Position numbers and translations under genes: made by a program
Notes under the pieces: generated by a model
Told to the model about the DNA's origin: nothing
What the model saw: the letters and a program-made list of their open reading frames with translations, nothing else
Databases searched by the model: none
In this document: piece by piece, positions 43,841 through 52,667 of the stretch
Layout of the letters: every line of letters begins with the position of its first letter
How positions within the stretch are numbered: the first letter of the stretch is position 1
Source: Bdellovibrio sp. qaytius
GTDB taxonomy: Bacteria; Bdellovibrionota; Bdellovibrionia; Bdellovibrionales; Bdellovibrionaceae
Reading direction: 5' to 3'
Assembly: GCA_004011035.1 (NCBI GenBank)
Contig: CP025734.1
Location: forward strand, 1,882,001-1,946,000
Length of the DNA stretch: 64,000 nucleotides

Positions 43841-43849
43841 ACAACCTAC

Positions 43850-44461
43850 TTAGTTAATTAAAAAACCTAATGAGATAGCTGGGTAAGTTTCTTTAGCCGT
43901 GTACTCTTGATAAGAAACAATCGTGTCATTTTCCTTGTAAGCCACTTGACGATGAGAAATTAAAGCTCCGATATAAAAATTTGATGCAAAGCTGACTTTG
44001 TATTCTAGATCGGCTTGAAAACCACTGCCTTTGCGGTATTCACCGTAAGTTTCATTAAATCTGTAGAAGGCGCGAAAATTAAAGTTATTACGAAAAAAAT
44101 ACCCAAAACCAACAGCACCGGTTTTGCCATTTGTTGTGCCCGCTAATGTTGAATAATTTTTAACAGAGTACAAGCCACCTAAATACCAATTGTCGTCATT
44201 GATATACCCAAGCTTAATATCGTAAACAGATGTGTTGTTTTTAAAATCTTGTGTTGCCGGATTTCCGACAGCTTCTGATTGGCCGTAATGAACGCCAAAG
44301 TCTAAAAGTGCACCCGACTTACCGGTTACGTAAACGGAGCGCGAACTTCCGCCACCACCACCGCCGCGAGTTTGAGCATATGAAAATTCAGCGAAATTTA
44401 TTGCTAAGAAGGTCACAAATAAAACAACTGATAAAAATGACTTAGGTATAAATTTAATCAA
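43850..44461 (-). CDS. Outer-membrane beta-barrel protein
   Basis: 203 residues: signal peptide, then a Gly run (TRGGGGGGSSR), then amphipathic beta strands with aromatic girdles (YNLGGLYSVKNYS-like, FRAFYRFNETYGEYRKG, YPAISLGFLIN) ending in a hydrophobic Asn, as in barrel proteins with OmpA/OmpW-like size. The start is a TTG at 44461 with SD AAGGA about 10 nt upstream; no in-frame ATG is nearer. Function unknown. Confidence 0.72.
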   Translation of the reverse strand: MIKFIPKSFLSVVLFVTFLAINFAEFSYAQTRGGGGGGSSRSVYVTGKSGALLDFGVHYGQSEAVGNPATQDFKNNTSVYDIKLGYINDDNWYLGGLYSVKNYSTLAGTTNGKTGAVGFGYFFRNNFNFRAFYRFNETYGEYRKGSGFQADLEYKVSFASNFYIGALISHRQVAYKENDTIVSYQEYTAKETYPAISLGFLIN

Positions 44462-44594
44462 GTTAACGATTCCTTGTTTTATATTGTGAAAAATTTATAA
44501 AAAATGTTCAATAACACATTTCTAACGCAAGGCAGAAGTTTCTGCGTAACACTTTCTTGATGACTTCAATTTTAGCCTATGGTTTTTCACATGT

Positions 44595-45194
44595 ATGCGA
44601 AGAATCAAATCTGGATTCAAATTCCTAGTTCTACTTACCAACATGATCTTGTGCTTCGCTTTTACATCAACGGCAGCAGCTGATAGCATCAAAGGCCGTA
44701 TCAAAAAAGTTGATAACACTTTCCTCTTAGTGACTAAGACACAGATTGCCTACACTCTTGATTTTACAAATAGCGTCTCTGAACAACAAATCAAACGTTT
44801 AACAAACGGAGACTTCGCTTCTGTAACTGCTAACTTTAGCAGCATTTCGCCAACTTTAATTTATGTCTCTTCAGTTGATTACGTTGGCTTAAACATGCTT
44901 ACAGGAATCTGGAAGAGTGATTCTGACCTTTGCTACGAATTCTCAACTTTTACGCGCATGTATGTTTACGGCTTAGATGAAGCTGGCCACTGCGTACGTG
45001 GCGATGATCCGAATGATTTTGGTAAATACACATATTTCATCAACCCAGATGTTGATGAATGGAATATGTTAATTTCTTCAAACAACAGCGAATACGTTGG
45101 TAATCTTAATATTATCACCGATGACCACATCACAATAGAGTTGTTTGATTCTAGAACTGACGCTACCCTAGGAACAATAGTTCTTAGGAGATAA
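44595..45194 (+). CDS. Secreted protein of unknown function
   Basis: 199 residues. Signal peptide (LVLLTNMILCFAFTSTAAA) and a beta-rich mature domain starting SIKGRIKKVDNTFLLVTK, like a small OB-type or DUF5666-like strand set. Cys pair (LCYEF, HCVRG). Family not identified. The next gene (TTG 45200) has its SD (AGGAG) inside the stop region, so the genes are co-transcribed. A GCAGAA-GT-TTCTGC palindrome (44532-44545) lies in the 133-bp divergent gap upstream. Confidence 0.62.
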   Translation: MRRIKSGFKFLVLLTNMILCFAFTSTAAADSIKGRIKKVDNTFLLVTKTQIAYTLDFTNSVSEQQIKRLTNGDFASVTANFSSISPTLIYVSSVDYVGLNMLTGIWKSDSDLCYEFSTFTRMYVYGLDEAGHCVRGDDPNDFGKYTYFINPDVDEWNMLISSNNSEYVGNLNIITDDHITIELFDSRTDATLGTIVLRR

Positions 45195-45199
45195 AAAAA

Positions 45200-46147
45200 T
45201 TGTTTCTACCGGTTACATCTGAAATCTTTTTTACAAAAAATGATCCTGAAGATATTCGCCTAGGCGATTTAGCGCGCCCTGCGAGTTTTGACGAGCTTAA
45301 AGCCAACGATTACGTTGTCTTTGGTTATCCCGATGATGACGGCATCAAACTCAATGGTGGCCGTACAGGCGCCGCTGAAGCCCCTAAACTTATTCGCCAA
45401 TTTCTTTACAAAATGACTCCCTCTTATAAAAAGGCGATCGTTAAAAATAATATCCATGATTACGGAGACCTTGCTTTAACGACAGGTGATATTGCTGTTC
45501 GCCACGACATGGCTCGCAAACATCTGGTTAAATGTTTACTTAAAGACGCTAAAGTTATCTGCTTAGGCGGAGGCCATGATTACGGCTTTGCTGATGCCGC
45601 AGCTTTTGTTGATCGCTATCAAGCGACAACGAAAAAAAAACCAATCATTATAAATTTTGATGCTCACATGGATGTTCGCCCACCTAAAAACGGCCCCAAC
45701 AGCGGAACACCATTTTATAGATTATATGAAGAACACCAAAATCGTTTTCACCTGATCGAACTTGGAATTCAAAATCAATGCAACTCTCCCCATCATATTC
45801 GTTGGGCTAAAGAGCGCGGCATTGAAATTGTTGATATGGACACACTATTAACAACAGGCTGGGGCGCTGTTTGGACACAAACCGTTCTTAAAGATTTAGA
45901 CGCCGATCAACCTGTGTTTATTAGTTTTGATATTGATGCCTTAACCGCAGCTGAAGCTGGTGGCTGTAGCCAAGCTTGGGCTACGGGTTTAAAGATTGAT
46001 GATTGTTTAAGATTTTTAACTCAGCTTTACACAAAGTGCAAAGTGCGTGGCTTTGGTGTTTACGAAGTTTCACCACCGCTTGATCGTGATTTTCAAACTT
46101 CAAAAACTGCAGCGTTATTGCTGCATCATTTTATTTTCAACAGCTAG
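45200..46147 (+). CDS. Arginase/formimidoylglutamase-family ureohydrolase
   Basis: 315 residues. All ureohydrolase metal motifs are there: GGGHDYG, FDAHMDVR and SFDIDALT. Regions NGGRTGAAEAPKLIR and GVYEVSPPLD match formimidoylglutamase (HutG) type enzymes rather than classical arginase. Manganese-dependent hydrolysis of a guanidino or formimino group. No other hut gene lies here, so the substrate is open. The start is a TTG with AGGAG 9 nt upstream. Confidence 0.85.
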   Translation: MFLPVTSEIFFTKNDPEDIRLGDLARPASFDELKANDYVVFGYPDDDGIKLNGGRTGAAEAPKLIRQFLYKMTPSYKKAIVKNNIHDYGDLALTTGDIAVRHDMARKHLVKCLLKDAKVICLGGGHDYGFADAAAFVDRYQATTKKKPIIINFDAHMDVRPPKNGPNSGTPFYRLYEEHQNRFHLIELGIQNQCNSPHHIRWAKERGIEIVDMDTLLTTGWGAVWTQTVLKDLDADQPVFISFDIDALTAAEAGGCSQAWATGLKIDDCLRFLTQLYTKCKVRGFGVYEVSPPLDRDFQTSKTAALLLHHFIFNS

Positions 46148-46155
46148 GACATTTT

Positions 46156-47166
46156 ATGCGTGGATTTGGTAGCGACAATCACTCCGGCGTTCACCCTGAA
46201 ATTCTTCAAGCCTTAAGCGGAGCAAATATTGATCATGCTCCCAGTTACGGCACTGACCCGTTAACAGAAAAATGCCAAGAGATGTTTAAAACTTTTTTCG
46301 GCAAAACATGTGAAGCCTATTTTGTTTTTAACGGCACAGCCTCAAATGTTTTATCATTAAAAGCCATGATGAAAAGTCATGAGTCATGTTTAGTGTCTGA
46401 CATTAGTCATATGAATCTAGATGAATGTGGCGCCCCTGAATTTTTCGCCGGAAAACTTATTCCGGTGAAATCTGTTGAGGGAAAACTCACACTCCCTGAA
46501 CTAGAAAAACATTTGATTCGTTTAGGCGATCAACACTACACCCAACCTCGTGTCGTAAGTCTTACTCAGCCTACTGAAGTTGGTACTTTATATTCACTAG
46601 AAGAAATTAAAACTATTTCAACATGGGCTAAAAAACATAATCTTTTAGTTCATATGGATGGCGCACGGTTTACGAATGCGGTTTATAAATTAAATTGCAG
46701 CATGCAAGCTATGACCACTGATTTAGGCATTGATGTGCTTTCTTTTGGCGGCACAAAAAATGGTTTAATGTTTGGCGAAGCTGTTGTGATTTTAAATCCG
46801 GCTTTAGGTAAAGATTTTAAATATATTCGCAAACAAGCGGCGCAATTGCCTTCAAAAACTAGGTTTATCGCAGCACAGTTCTTGGCGTTTTTTAGCAATG
46901 AACTTTATTTAAAAATAGCGAAACATTCTTGTGATATGGCTCAGTATTTTTTCGAAACCTTATCTGGAAAACTTAAAATTAATTATCCGGTGCAAAGCAA
47001 TGCGCTGTTTGCAGTTATTCCGCAGCCACTAGTTAAAAAACTAAAACAAAAATATTTTTTCTATGTTTGGAATGAGACAATATTTGAGTGCCGTTTGATG
47101 ACCAGTTGGGACACTCAAAAATCAGACATCGAAGGCTTTTGCCAAGCCCTCGACGAAATTCTTTAA
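46156..47166 (+). CDS. ltaE: Low-specificity L-threonine aldolase
   Basis: 336 residues of the PLP fold-type I aldolase family. The PLP Lys is in SFGGTKNG; other marks are SDNHSGVHPEI, YGTDPLTEK, DISHMNLDECGAPEF and the VHMDGARFTNA Asp. It cleaves L-threonine to glycine and acetaldehyde. It starts 8 nt after the ureohydrolase stop, so these may share an amino-acid breakdown operon. Overlaps the convergent peroxiredoxin gene by 4 nt. Confidence 0.9.
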   Translation: MRGFGSDNHSGVHPEILQALSGANIDHAPSYGTDPLTEKCQEMFKTFFGKTCEAYFVFNGTASNVLSLKAMMKSHESCLVSDISHMNLDECGAPEFFAGKLIPVKSVEGKLTLPELEKHLIRLGDQHYTQPRVVSLTQPTEVGTLYSLEEIKTISTWAKKHNLLVHMDGARFTNAVYKLNCSMQAMTTDLGIDVLSFGGTKNGLMFGEAVVILNPALGKDFKYIRKQAAQLPSKTRFIAAQFLAFFSNELYLKIAKHSCDMAQYFFETLSGKLKINYPVQSNALFAVIPQPLVKKLKQKYFFYVWNETIFECRLMTSWDTQKSDIEGFCQALDEIL

Positions 47167-47858
47167 GACTGTTTAATCACTTCTAACATTAAAGCCGCGT
47201 GACCTTCGGCTTTAACTTTGCGGTACTCACCGATGATTTTAGCATTTTCATCAATGATAAAAGTTGAACGTTCAACGCCCATGACTGTTTTACCGTACAT
47301 GTTTTTTTCTTTAATCACGTCGAAAAACTGACAAAGTTTCTCATCCGTGTCGGCTAACAATTCAAATTTAAAATTACATTGCTGAATAAATTTATCATGT
47401 GATTTTAAATTATCGCGTGAAATTCCGTAAATAACTGTATTCAGTTTTTCAAATTCTTTTAAAAAAGAATTAAATTCGTTACCTTGAATTGTGCAACCTG
47501 GTGTGTTGTCTTTCGGGTAAAAATAAAGAATCGTTTTATGACCTTTTAAATCTTTAAGATTAACAGATTTTCCCGATGAAGATTCGACTGTTAAATCAGG
47601 CAAAGTTTTACCTAACATCTTAACGTCCGTACGGCTGACTAGGATTTGGTCCACTAGGTGGGATTGAGAGACCTTCGGGCTGACCTTCTTCGTTTTGTTC
47701 TTGGGTTTGGACTGTGCCTGAGGTTTGGTTTTGGCTTTGCCCTTGGCTTTCGCCTTCACCGATGTACTCGGGCTCGGCGGTGTGCGCTTTTTCTTCGACG
47801 GTACCTGAGACTTCACTGGTACCACTTTGCGTTTTAGAGTTTTCTTCTTTTTCGCCAT
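47163..47858 (-). CDS. bcp: Bcp/PrxQ-type peroxiredoxin with basic N-terminal extension
   Basis: 231 residues. The catalytic domain (from about residue 80, MLGKTLPDLTVES) carries DNTPGCTIQGNEF with the peroxidatic Cys and YFYPKD. The usual resolving Cys five residues later is Asn; a Cys in FIQQCNF may serve instead. Residues 1-80 are Lys/Pro-rich (MAKKKKTLKRK and KAKAKGKAKTK), perhaps nucleic acid binding. The start has AGAGGA 10 nt upstream. Residues 1-79 overlap, in another frame, the end of the upstream lipoprotein gene; a minimal start at 47618 is possible. Confidence 0.8.
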   Translation of the reverse strand: MAKKKKTLKRKVVPVKSQVPSKKKRTPPSPSTSVKAKAKGKAKTKPQAQSKPKNKTKKVSPKVSQSHLVDQILVSRTDVKMLGKTLPDLTVESSSGKSVNLKDLKGHKTILYFYPKDNTPGCTIQGNEFNSFLKEFEKLNTVIYGISRDNLKSHDKFIQQCNFKFELLADTDEKLCQFFDVIKEKNMYGKTVMGVERSTFIIDENAKIIGEYRKVKAEGHAALMLEVIKQS

Positions 47859-48705
47859 TTTTAACTTCCTCTTTTTTTTCTTCAAGCCCTAAAAGTTTAT
47901 TTTGCATATCCGTGAAGTCGTCTTTTACTTTTAATTCTTTTTCTATAATTGAAATTTTACCTGTCATCGGCACAGTCATATTAATTTTTTTAACTTCTAA
48001 CATGTCTTTAAACTGCCCGCCTTCAACGACTAACTCATCAGCCTGATTACGGTTAAATGAATACTTCTTAATTTTTAACTCATAAAGATTAATATCTAAA
48101 TCTGTTATGCGCGGCGAGAACACAGTATCTTGGCAATCCATCGACTGCACCTTGTTATCTTTTAAAGTAAATTGACAGACACGATCAGGATTTATTCCTG
48201 CGGCGTTACCTAAAATCACTTTCCAGTTTGACGTTAAAAAGATCACCGTCAGTTTATTTTTATTTGTTAGATCTTCGCTAATTTCGGCCAGTTTTTTTGC
48301 AGGCTTCGTGCATTCACTGTAAATTTCAAATTTTTTAGCACCTGCGCGCACCGCAATTTTTTGACAGCCAAAACCCGACAAAAAACCCGTCTTAGCACCA
48401 TTGAACTTATCAAAACCATAGCCTAAAACTTCAAACTGATTTATTTCAGGCGCTTTATTTTCAAGGATAAGTTTAAGCACTTCTTTTTCTAAACTTGCGA
48501 TAAATTTAAGATTACTTGTTAAGAGCTTTGCAAAAGCTAATTCTTCATTCAGAGTTTGTGAAGCTATCGGAGCAGAAACTGTCGTCACAGGCACAGCTGT
48601 AGTGCTTTCTGTGTTTTCTGCACTATGCACTGCCGGAAGTTCTTTTTTTGTGCAACTAAAGAGCAAGCTCAGTGTGATACATGTCGTTATGAATATCAGT
48701 TTCAT
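47620..48705 (-). CDS. Lipoprotein with disordered acidic tail
   Basis: 361 residues. Lipobox LLFSC (Cys18), then a compact domain (residues 45-270) with Cys pairs (FGCQ, SEC, RVCQF, MDCQD) and no recognised family. Residues 275-361 are a disordered tail rich in Glu, Gln, Ser and Gly (EEKKEEVKNGEKEE, GESQGQSQNQTSG). The last 80 codons lie out of frame with the first 80 codons of the peroxiredoxin gene, which shares the strand. A -10 hexamer ends 6 nt before its ATG. Confidence 0.75.
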   Translation of the reverse strand: MKLIFITTCITLSLLFSCTKKELPAVHSAENTESTTAVPVTTVSAPIASQTLNEELAFAKLLTSNLKFIASLEKEVLKLILENKAPEINQFEVLGYGFDKFNGAKTGFLSGFGCQKIAVRAGAKKFEIYSECTKPAKKLAEISEDLTNKNKLTVIFLTSNWKVILGNAAGINPDRVCQFTLKDNKVQSMDCQDTVFSPRITDLDINLYELKIKKYSFNRNQADELVVEGGQFKDMLEVKKINMTVPMTGKISIIEKELKVKDDFTDMQNKLLGLEEKKEEVKNGEKEENSKTQSGTSEVSGTVEEKAHTAEPEYIGEGESQGQSQNQTSGTVQTQEQNEEGQPEGLSIPPSGPNPSQPYGR

Positions 48706-48711
48706 ATGAGT

Positions 48712-48741
48712 ATTATGCTGTTTGTTGTTTTCATTTTACAA
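48712..48741 (-). promoter_or_regulatory. Promoter 6 nt before the lipoprotein ATG
   Basis: CATAAT (48712-48717) lies 6 nt from the ATG at 48705, and TTGTAA (48736-48741) is 18 nt further upstream. No SD can fit, so the transcript is probably leaderless. Confidence 0.5.
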
Positions 48742-48782
48742 GTTTTAGTTGAAGATATTTTTCACGCGACAAGGAAAAGTAA

Positions 48783-50465
48783 ATGGAAAAAATTTGGCTT
48801 AAAAAATACCCAAAAGTTGTACCTCACGTTATCGAAACTGACGAGTATTCAAATATCCTAGAAGTCTTCGATGAATCAGTGCGAAAATTTCGTAACAAAA
48901 CGGCTTTTAAAAATTTCGGCACAAGTTTAACTTTTCATGATCTTGATGTGCTATCAGGTCAATTTGCATCTTACTTGCAAAATGATTTAGGTTTGAAAAA
49001 AGGCGACAAAATCGCTATTCAAATGCCGAATGTTTTACAATTTCCGGTGGCTTTATTTGGCGCGATGCGCGCAGGCCTAGTGATTGTAAATACAAATCCA
49101 CTTTACACAGCCACAGAAATGAAACACCAGTTCTCAGACTCAGGCGCTACGACATTAGTGATCTTAGCTCAGTTTGCTCACCTGTATGAACAAATCCATG
49201 GTCAAACTCCGATCAAAAATGTGATCGTCACCGAAGTGGGCGATCTTTTAGGATTTCCAAAAAAATTATTAATCAACTTCGTTTTAAAAAATGTTAAAAA
49301 AATGGTTCCTGCTTATAACTTTAAGCACACAACATTTGCTGGCGCTCTTGATTCTGGATCTTTAAAAACTTATATCCAGCCCCCACTTGCTGCTAAAGAC
49401 ACGGCGTTTTTACAATACACTGGTGGAACAACTGGCGTTTCTAAAGGTGCAGTTTTATCACACGAAAATATTATCGCAAATATGTTACAGATCTGCGCTT
49501 GGATGCGTCCGAAATTAATCGAAGGCCAAGAGATTTGTTTAACACCACTTCCGATGTATCATATTTTTTCTTTAACAGTGAATTGTTTGGCGTTTATGCG
49601 CTACGGAGCTATGAATATTTTAATCACGAATCCGCGTGATATTCCTGGCTTTATCAAAACCATGAAAAAAGAAAAATTCACAATCATGACTGGAGTAAAT
49701 ACGCTTTACAATGCGCTAGCTTCACACCCTGATATTAAAACTGTAGATTTTTCTCATATGAAAGTTTCTGTAGCTGGGGCGATGGCCTTACAAGGTGCTG
49801 TGAAAGAGCGTTGGAAACAGGCCACCGGCACTGACGTGATCGAAGGCTACGGCTTAACTGAAACTTCTCCAGTAGCTTGCGTAAATCCAATTGATGGAAC
49901 AGATAAAGTAGGCACAATTGGTTTACCAGTTCCAAACACAGATATTTGTCTTATTGATGATGATGGCAACGATGTAACAGCTTCAGGAAAACCTGGCGAG
50001 TTATGCGTTAAAGGGCCTCAGGTTATGCAAGGGTATTACAATCGCCCTGAAGAAACAGCTAACGTGATTAAAAATGGCTGGCTTTACACAGGCGATATCG
50101 CTGTGATGGATAGCGAAGGCTTTTTTAAGATCGTTGATCGTAAAAAAGATATGATCTTAGTTTCAGGTTTTAACGTTTACCCGAATGAAGTTGAAGATGT
50201 GATCGTAAAACACCCTAAAGTTTTAGAAGTGGCGGCGATTGGTATTCCGGATACACATTCAGGCGAAGTGGTTAAAGTATTTATTGTTAAAAAAGATGAA
50301 ACTTTAACTGCTGAAGAAGTCATTGCCCACGCAAAAATTTCAATGACAAATTACAAAGTGCCAAAGCATGTTGAATTCAGAACTGAACTTCCGAAAACAA
50401 ACGTCGGCAAAGTGTTACGCCGATCACTTCGCGATGAAGAATTAGCTAAATTAAAAAATAAATAA
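48783..50465 (+). CDS. fadD: Long-chain acyl-CoA synthetase
   Basis: 560 residues of the ANL adenylate-forming superfamily. P-loop-like YTGGTTGVSKGAVLSH, GYGLTETSPV, YTGDIAVMD and the hinge region KIVDRKKDMILVSGFNVYPNEVE are complete, with a C-terminal catalytic Lys (KTNVGKVLRR). Size and motifs match FadD. It activates fatty acids to acyl-CoA for the beta-oxidation genes elsewhere in the window. SD AAGGA upstream. An outer-membrane-like protein gene follows after 22 nt. Confidence 0.93.
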   Translation: MEKIWLKKYPKVVPHVIETDEYSNILEVFDESVRKFRNKTAFKNFGTSLTFHDLDVLSGQFASYLQNDLGLKKGDKIAIQMPNVLQFPVALFGAMRAGLVIVNTNPLYTATEMKHQFSDSGATTLVILAQFAHLYEQIHGQTPIKNVIVTEVGDLLGFPKKLLINFVLKNVKKMVPAYNFKHTTFAGALDSGSLKTYIQPPLAAKDTAFLQYTGGTTGVSKGAVLSHENIIANMLQICAWMRPKLIEGQEICLTPLPMYHIFSLTVNCLAFMRYGAMNILITNPRDIPGFIKTMKKEKFTIMTGVNTLYNALASHPDIKTVDFSHMKVSVAGAMALQGAVKERWKQATGTDVIEGYGLTETSPVACVNPIDGTDKVGTIGLPVPNTDICLIDDDGNDVTASGKPGELCVKGPQVMQGYYNRPEETANVIKNGWLYTGDIAVMDSEGFFKIVDRKKDMILVSGFNVYPNEVEDVIVKHPKVLEVAAIGIPDTHSGEVVKVFIVKKDETLTAEEVIAHAKISMTNYKVPKHVEFRTELPKTNVGKVLRRSLRDEELAKLKNK

Positions 50466-50487
50466 TAATTAAAAGGAGATTACCGTT

Positions 50488-51060
50488 ATGAAAAAATTAG
50501 TATTCGTTATGACATTAGCATTAGCCACTTCGGCTTTTGCCCAACCAAAAACAAAAAAGGCACCTCCTCCGCCACCACCACCGCAACCAGTTCACGCGCA
50601 AGTTTACTCTTCTGCTCCTAGCACAAAAGTTTTCGGAGCTAACTTCGGTGCGCGCCAAGGCGCTTTTAATCTAGGTGTAGCTATTGATTCTGGATCTAAC
50701 ACGGGTGATCTTGGTGGATCTTTCTTTTTACAAACAGAGAAAAAAGAAGACAGTGTAATAATTGTTAACCAAGTGATGTCATTCGGCGCACACGTTGTGC
50801 TTAATATTTTTGATAACAACGGTTGGGTTGTTGATTTACGTCCGGGCGTTAACATCACGATGATTAATGATGTAGCTAAAGCTGGCGGCGGCAAAGACGA
50901 CAAAACAGTTTTTGGTCCTTCTTTACGTTGGAGCGCCTCGCACCGTTTAGCCTCAGGCAGCGAAATTGGTATTGAACGTTTAGAAGTTTGGAACTGGTTT
51001 GAAAAAGGCGTAACAGAGCAAGAAGCTTACACGACTTTAGTTTTCAGAACTCGTTTCTAA
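50488..51060 (+). CDS. Secreted or outer-membrane protein of unknown function
   Basis: 190 residues. Signal peptide (FVMTLALATSAFA-Q), a proline run (APPPPPPPQP) and a beta-rich region with repeated Gly/aromatic strands (KVFGANFGARQGAFNLGVAID, VFGPSLRWSASHRLA) ending in FRTRF, which looks like a beta-barrel C-terminus. A porin-like or lipid-linked role is possible next to fadD, but this is context only. SD AAAAGGAG is well placed. Confidence 0.65.
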   Translation: MKKLVFVMTLALATSAFAQPKTKKAPPPPPPPQPVHAQVYSSAPSTKVFGANFGARQGAFNLGVAIDSGSNTGDLGGSFFLQTEKKEDSVIIVNQVMSFGAHVVLNIFDNNGWVVDLRPGVNITMINDVAKAGGGKDDKTVFGPSLRWSASHRLASGSEIGIERLEVWNWFEKGVTEQEAYTTLVFRTRF

Positions 51061-51082
51061 TTTTTAAAGTAATTTAAAGTAT

Positions 51083-51123
51083 AAAGGCCTAACTGAAGAA
51101 TATTTAGTTAGGCCTTTTTTTAT
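51083..51123 (+). terminator. Terminator after the fadD operon
   Basis: AAAGGCCTAACT (51083-51094) pairs with AGTTAGGCCTTT (51106-51117), a 12-bp perfect stem with an 11-nt loop and a T run to 51121 (through the stop of the opposing gene). Confidence 0.9.
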
Positions 51124-51947
51124 TCAGCTAAGATTTTATCAACTTCGTGAATGATGTCTTTCAGACGCTTTTGAAAAAATGTTTTTTGCTCTGGTGAGCG
51201 CAGCTTCCACATTTCTAGGATAAAGTTTTTTAAATCATTTTCAAAGATTTCACGCTGTTTGATATAGGTATCAGTGCGAATGCTGTTATCACCCGAATAG
51301 TACGCCAAACTTAAATCAATCATCTTATCTTTTTGTGGGTATAGCTTTATTAATTCAGCATTAAAATTTTTACGCATCTGAATTTGCTCTGTGTAAAAAT
51401 TTAAATGGTCATCAAAAAACTTTTCAGTTAGCTTTTGTTGGTCTTTTGATAAATCATCTAAAAAAAACTCTGCAATACGAACTATGTTAGCGAGCTTCTT
51501 CTTTTTGAAGGCTTTTTTATCTGCGGCTTCTTCTTCTTTTTCGGTAATCTGCTCTGACGAATACTCTTTAAAAACTTTCATCTCGGCATCGTTAACTTCG
51601 CGAAGCACTTTATCAAAGCTTGGCTTAAATAATAGAATCATTTCTTTTTGAAAGTTTGCCGCGTCTTTATGAAGCTCTTCACCCTCAGCAGGAGTGATCT
51701 GATCTTTGGCTGTTATCGCTTCAACCTTATGAAGTTGTTCTTTAAGTTTAACAAAAAAGACTTTTTTATTTTTAGCAAATTCGGCCGATAAAAATTTGTC
51801 GACCTCTTTACTTTTAGATCGTGGTGAAAAATCAAAAGCGTCATCGACTTTGCTTTTAATCTGACGGGTGCCTAAACTATACCCCACCCCTACTTTTGAA
51901 CATGCAAATAAGAGAACTAGAAGTATTAAGGCACCTAATATTTTCAT
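51120..51947 (-). CDS. DUF6279-like lipoprotein
   Basis: 275 residues. Lipobox LLFAC (Cys16) and a following VGVGYSLGTRQIKSKVDDAFDFS, which resembles the DUF6279 lipoprotein start (CSxxxxYxxxDW..VDDYFDL). The remainder is a charged all-helical rod (residues 50-270). Family match is by motif memory, so moderate. Its ATG overlaps the stop of the preceding gene (ATGA). Last of four genes in the 51120-53382 operon. Confidence 0.65.
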   Translation of the reverse strand: MKILGALILLVLLFACSKVGVGYSLGTRQIKSKVDDAFDFSPRSKSKEVDKFLSAEFAKNKKVFFVKLKEQLHKVEAITAKDQITPAEGEELHKDAANFQKEMILLFKPSFDKVLREVNDAEMKVFKEYSSEQITEKEEEAADKKAFKKKKLANIVRIAEFFLDDLSKDQQKLTEKFFDDHLNFYTEQIQMRKNFNAELIKLYPQKDKMIDLSLAYYSGDNSIRTDTYIKQREIFENDLKNFILEMWKLRSPEQKTFFQKRLKDIIHEVDKILAE

Positions 51948-52657
51948 AATGTCAGCTCCGGAAAGCGTTTAGCTTTTTCAGCTTCAATTGCAGGGGCATA
52001 ATAATTTTGATTATAAACACGCGCACTTTCAGCCGCATTTAAAATATTACCTAAATAGGTGATCGAGAACACAACTCCACTGGCTAAAGCCGCTGCATGC
52101 AGATCATGGTCTACTAAATCTAATGTCGCTGATAAAAACAAAGCGTTTAAAACAAAGGCCATTGCACCTGATTGCCATGATCCCGTGTAAGCTTGGCCCG
52201 CACCAGGAATAAAGGCACTCAGAGTGCCAGCCACGGTTGGTGATTTTTTAAGAGGTAAATTGTTTTTCCATTCAGTGAAAGATTCAACACGGCCTGATTC
52301 GGCTGTGCCATCAGCTTTTGGAAAATAATAACTTTGATATAATTTTAGTTTTTGTTGATTACCTAATGAAAATTTCCGCGGATAAACTTTATGCGATAAA
52401 TGAAACATCTCGTTTTTTTCACCAAGCTCGGTCACGGCTAACAAATAACCCCACTGCGCTTGCTCTAAGGTTTCACTGCAATCAAATTTTTCGGCGATTG
52501 AAAATTCTTGTAAGCTTAATAAATACTGCCCGCGACCATAAAGTTCACGCGCACTTTCTAAAGCTAAATTTGAAGATTTACAAAATGAGTTTTTTGCATC
52601 GACAGCTAATGCAGGCTGCGCAAGAGTGATTAGTGCAAAAAAAACGGCAAAGCTCAT
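51944..52657 (-). CDS. Secreted/membrane protein with DUF5683-like region
   Basis: About 237 residues. N-terminal signal (MSFAVFFALITLAQPALA), a TPR-like helical segment (ALESARELYGRGQYLLSLQEFSIAEKFDC), then a hydrophobic domain SAFIPGAGQAYTGSWQSG with two membrane spans, resembling DUF5683/TM2-type proteins. Role unknown. Start at 52657 was chosen over 52714, which would lie inside the upstream gene. It follows the YidD-like gene by 10 nt. Confidence 0.62.
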   Translation of the reverse strand: MSFAVFFALITLAQPALAVDAKNSFCKSSNLALESARELYGRGQYLLSLQEFSIAEKFDCSETLEQAQWGYLLAVTELGEKNEMFHLSHKVYPRKFSLGNQQKLKLYQSYYFPKADGTAESGRVESFTEWKNNLPLKKSPTVAGTLSAFIPGAGQAYTGSWQSGAMAFVLNALFLSATLDLVDHDLHAAALASGVVFSITYLGNILNAAESARVYNQNYYAPAIEAEKAKRFPELTL

Positions 52658-52667
52658 CGCAATGATT

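Noticed and set aside
48625-48861. Open frame across the lipoprotein-fadD junction
   Set aside because: Runs over the lipoprotein start and promoter and into fadD in another frame; no SD.
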